From the NCBI RefSeq assembly GCF_033547075.1, contig NZ_CP137891.1, positions 2,232,001 through 2,296,000 on the forward strand: DNA of 64,000 bases, given 5' to 3'. The translations under genes and the position numbers were made by a program. The DNA comes from Flavobacterium ardleyense. Its GTDB lineage: Bacteria > Bacteroidota > Bacteroidia > Flavobacteriales > Flavobacteriaceae. The notes under the pieces were generated by a model. That model did no database searches, was not told the DNA's origin, and was given only the letters and a program-made list of their open reading frames with translations. Positions 62,533 through 64,000 of the stretch are shown one piece after another (within the stretch, counting starts at the first letter, position 1; each line of letters begins with the position of its first letter).

Positions 62533-63150
62533 TTACGGTTGCGTACAGAAATCTTCCAAAATTCCGCCCATAAAAAAGAATGAAATAATATAAAGTCGGA
62601 GTTTTATATTAGCTTTAATCTTTTCTCTTTTAAAATGCAATCTTCTAAAAATCAAGTGCGAGACATCTATCCCCAAATCAGTGAAAAGTCCCGTGAGGTG
62701 CGTAGTTCTTACCACGGCGCTAGAAATTTTCGTAACAAACGAATTTTGAACTCCCATTGCAAAAAGCAGTGCGCAAACAATTAAGTTTGGATACCTAAAT
62801 ACCATAAAGTTACTAGCGACTCCCACCGCTATTAATACAGAAACTTCTATTAAAGTTGGTAGTACAAAGACATTTAATTTTTTACTTTCTCGGTAATTCT
62901 CGATCAAAAAACTAGTCAAAAACGAGCCCACAAAAAATGAAATTATATAAAAGAAAAAAATTGTACCTTTTACTATTTCAAAATCTGCAACATCGCCAAT
63001 AAAAAACGCGAAATGTCCCGTAACATTGGTGGTAAGCTGTCTAAAAGCTAAAAAGCCCGCAACATTTACCATTCCTGCAACAAAAGAGAGTATGGTGGCT
63101 ATTTGTAAGTTATGTTTTAAAGTTCTGCTTTTTCCTTGATGTCTAAACAT
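62533..63150 (-). CDS. YoaK family (DUF1275) membrane protein
   Basis: The 205-residue protein has six helices and the DUF1275 signatures: ATILSFVAGMVNVAGFLAFR near the N-terminus, TTNVTGHFAFFIGD, LIVCALLFAMGVQNSF and VRTTHLTGLFTDLGID. DUF1275 proteins are small inner-membrane proteins with an unproven, possibly transport-related role. The length is slightly short for the family (about 220-240) and the C-terminal helix ends FFMGGILEDFCTQP, so a small C-terminal truncation is possible. Confidence 0.88.
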   Translation of the reverse strand: MFRHQGKSRTLKHNLQIATILSFVAGMVNVAGFLAFRQLTTNVTGHFAFFIGDVADFEIVKGTIFFFYIISFFVGSFLTSFLIENYRESKKLNVFVLPTLIEVSVLIAVGVASNFMVFRYPNLIVCALLFAMGVQNSFVTKISSAVVRTTHLTGLFTDLGIDVSHLIFRRLHFKREKIKANIKLRLYIISFFFMGGILEDFCTQP

Positions 63151-63462
63151 TTCAACTGCAAATTTGATAAGTACTTTATTATCGAAAAACTTGCGGAAAA
63201 ATTCCCGACGTGTTCCTATTAATAGTAGTATGTTTTCTGCTTAAAGTAAAGGTAGTTGTAATTTTATGAGAAAGTAAAAATTTTAAACGTGAATATTGAA
63301 AAACGCATTTTTAAAGAGATTACTAATAAACTGCTCTACTCGATTGACTATAGAAGTTGAAAATGTAGAAAATTTGTAGTGCATTTTCATAAAAATCTTA
63401 AGTTTTTATTATAAAAATTTTACTGAATATTTTGTTACTTAAAAGTCTATAAAAACATCCAC
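63151..63462. other. Intergenic region upstream of the oxidoreductase remnant
   Basis: 312 bases between divergent genes, AT-rich. AATATTTTGTTAC at about 63427 vaguely resembles a -7 box for the gene at 63463. Nothing else is visible. Confidence 0.4.
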
Positions 63463-63643
63463 ATGAGAGCAATTCATATTACCAAATCCGGCGGTCCCGA
63501 AGTATTAAAGCTACAAGAAACTCCAATGCCAAAATTACTACAGAATCAAGTTTTAATCAAAGTCAAGGCTGCGGCATTAATCGAAGTGATGTTATAACTC
63601 GAAAAAATATGGTTTCTTACGGCAAAGGAACGGCAGCAACATT
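63463..63643 (+). pseudogene. NADPH:quinone oxidoreductase (MDR family), frameshifted N-terminal fragment
   Basis: The gene starts as a zinc-independent medium-chain oxidoreductase (MRAIHITKSGGPEVLKLQET, then NQVLIKVKAAAL), the usual N-terminus of quinone reductases. A one-base loss after GCATTA makes the frame stop at 63597. The correct frame continues NRSDVITRKNMVSYGKGTAATF to 63643, where the sequence switches to the duplicated cassette. The gene is broken twice: by the frameshift and by the junction. Confidence 0.75.
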
Positions 63644-63700
63644 TTCAACAAAGGCTTCATTGTTGGCTTTTCAAGCCCAACGAAGCCTTAGCTGTTACCA
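63643..63700 (+). repeat. IS58-type attC copy at the oxidoreductase junction
   Basis: From 63644 the sequence equals 50485 onward. The arms are complete, but the left box is now TTTCAAC instead of GTTCAAC and no IS body precedes it. Confidence 0.8.
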
Positions 63701-63709
63701 GCAGTAATT

Positions 63710-64000
63710 TTAGCTTTCGACTTTTTTATAACTTATTATTTGATTATTTAAAATCAATACTGTTTTTAAATTTTCGGAATTCAAATCTTCAGATTCTCCA
63801 AGTTTTTGTAAAAGTAGATTTGTCATACTGTCAAAACTGTTTTCTTGTGAATGATTTGCTAAAATTGCTTTTTTATACTCAATTTCAATAATATCGCAAT
63901 CAAATCCTTCTTCCTCAGCATCACTTAAGTTTTCATAAGCAAATACAACTCCCGGATCAAAAGTTGCTGGTTTTGAGACAAGCGTATTTTGAGTTTTATC
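63710..64000 (-). CDS. Second copy of the 149-residue cassette protein (partial at window edge)
   Basis: Identical by eye to the C-terminal 96 codons of 50551-51000. The 5' part lies beyond the window. It is either a real second insertion of the cassette (outside the main array) or the result of assembly ending in a repeat. Confidence 0.7.
   Translation of the reverse strand, partial: DKTQNTLVSKPATFDPGVVFAYENLSDAEEEGFDCDIIEIEYKKAILANHSQENSFDSMTNLLLQKLGESEDLNSENLKTVLILNNQIISYKKVES

Overview
The window is AT-rich and looks like a Flavobacterium-type member of the Bacteroidota. The signs are a TAnnTTTG promoter element, short lipoprotein signals ending in Cys, two secreted proteins with type IX secretion C-terminal domains, and GCCCGAACGGAGCC-type palindromic repeats. 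It has three parts.

(1) Positions 1-5835 are ordinary chromosome: a DEAD-box RNA helicase, a roughly 0.95 kb gene-free stretch, and a leftward group made of a GbsR/MarR-like regulator, a GIN-domain (DUF2807) lipoprotein and a two-part 2-enoate-reductase-type flavoenzyme.

(2) Positions 5836-52606 are a large array organised like an integron. It has 46 attC-like imperfect palindromes (58-136 bp) separating 46 units: 23 small minus-strand protein cassettes, 15 cassettes with no convincing gene, and 8 copies of an IS91-family (Y2/HUH) element; a ninth IS end is truncated. Every non-IS cassette starts with GTTRRRY and ends with the complementary RYYYAAC, with the complementarity running about 15 bp into the cassette. 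Two cassettes present twice keep the palindrome on their left but not the one on their right, so the array reads right to left, gene first and attC at its 3' end. At the right edge, beside the first cassette, is a site with two 20-21 bp direct repeats (a candidate attI), then a 347-residue tyrosine recombinase. That recombinase is Xer-like and lacks the extra segment that marks IntI integrases. All 38 non-IS cassettes share an unexpected mark: about eleven bases from each crossover the two ends read G on one side and A on the other, giving a fixed C.A mismatch in the hairpin.

(3) The IS91-like element (2353 bp when intact; five apparently identical copies) carries its own 58-bp attC-like right end. 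It always sits exactly at the attC crossover, always in the orientation opposite to the cassettes. Three older copies are broken by small palindromic insertions with CCCCGTTA termini. One kind of insertion encodes a GIY-YIG nuclease, so there is a mobile element nested in a mobile element nested in a cassette array.

Positions 52607-64000 are again chromosome: a lipoprotein with a stomatin-like tail, a DHA2-type efflux pump, a TPR protein, a CIA30-like protein, several unknown envelope proteins, a frameshifted YD-repeat-like gene, a cupin and a DUF1275 membrane protein. At the extreme right a broken quinone-oxidoreductase gene runs into a second copy of the last protein cassette, ending at the window edge.

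The cassette genes are mostly unknown lipoproteins, secreted or membrane proteins and a few possible immunity-like proteins. The recombinase, attI-like site and attC sites would gather and shuffle them. The IS elements use the same sites, and the minus-strand terminator at their right ends would stop transcription coming from the integrase side.
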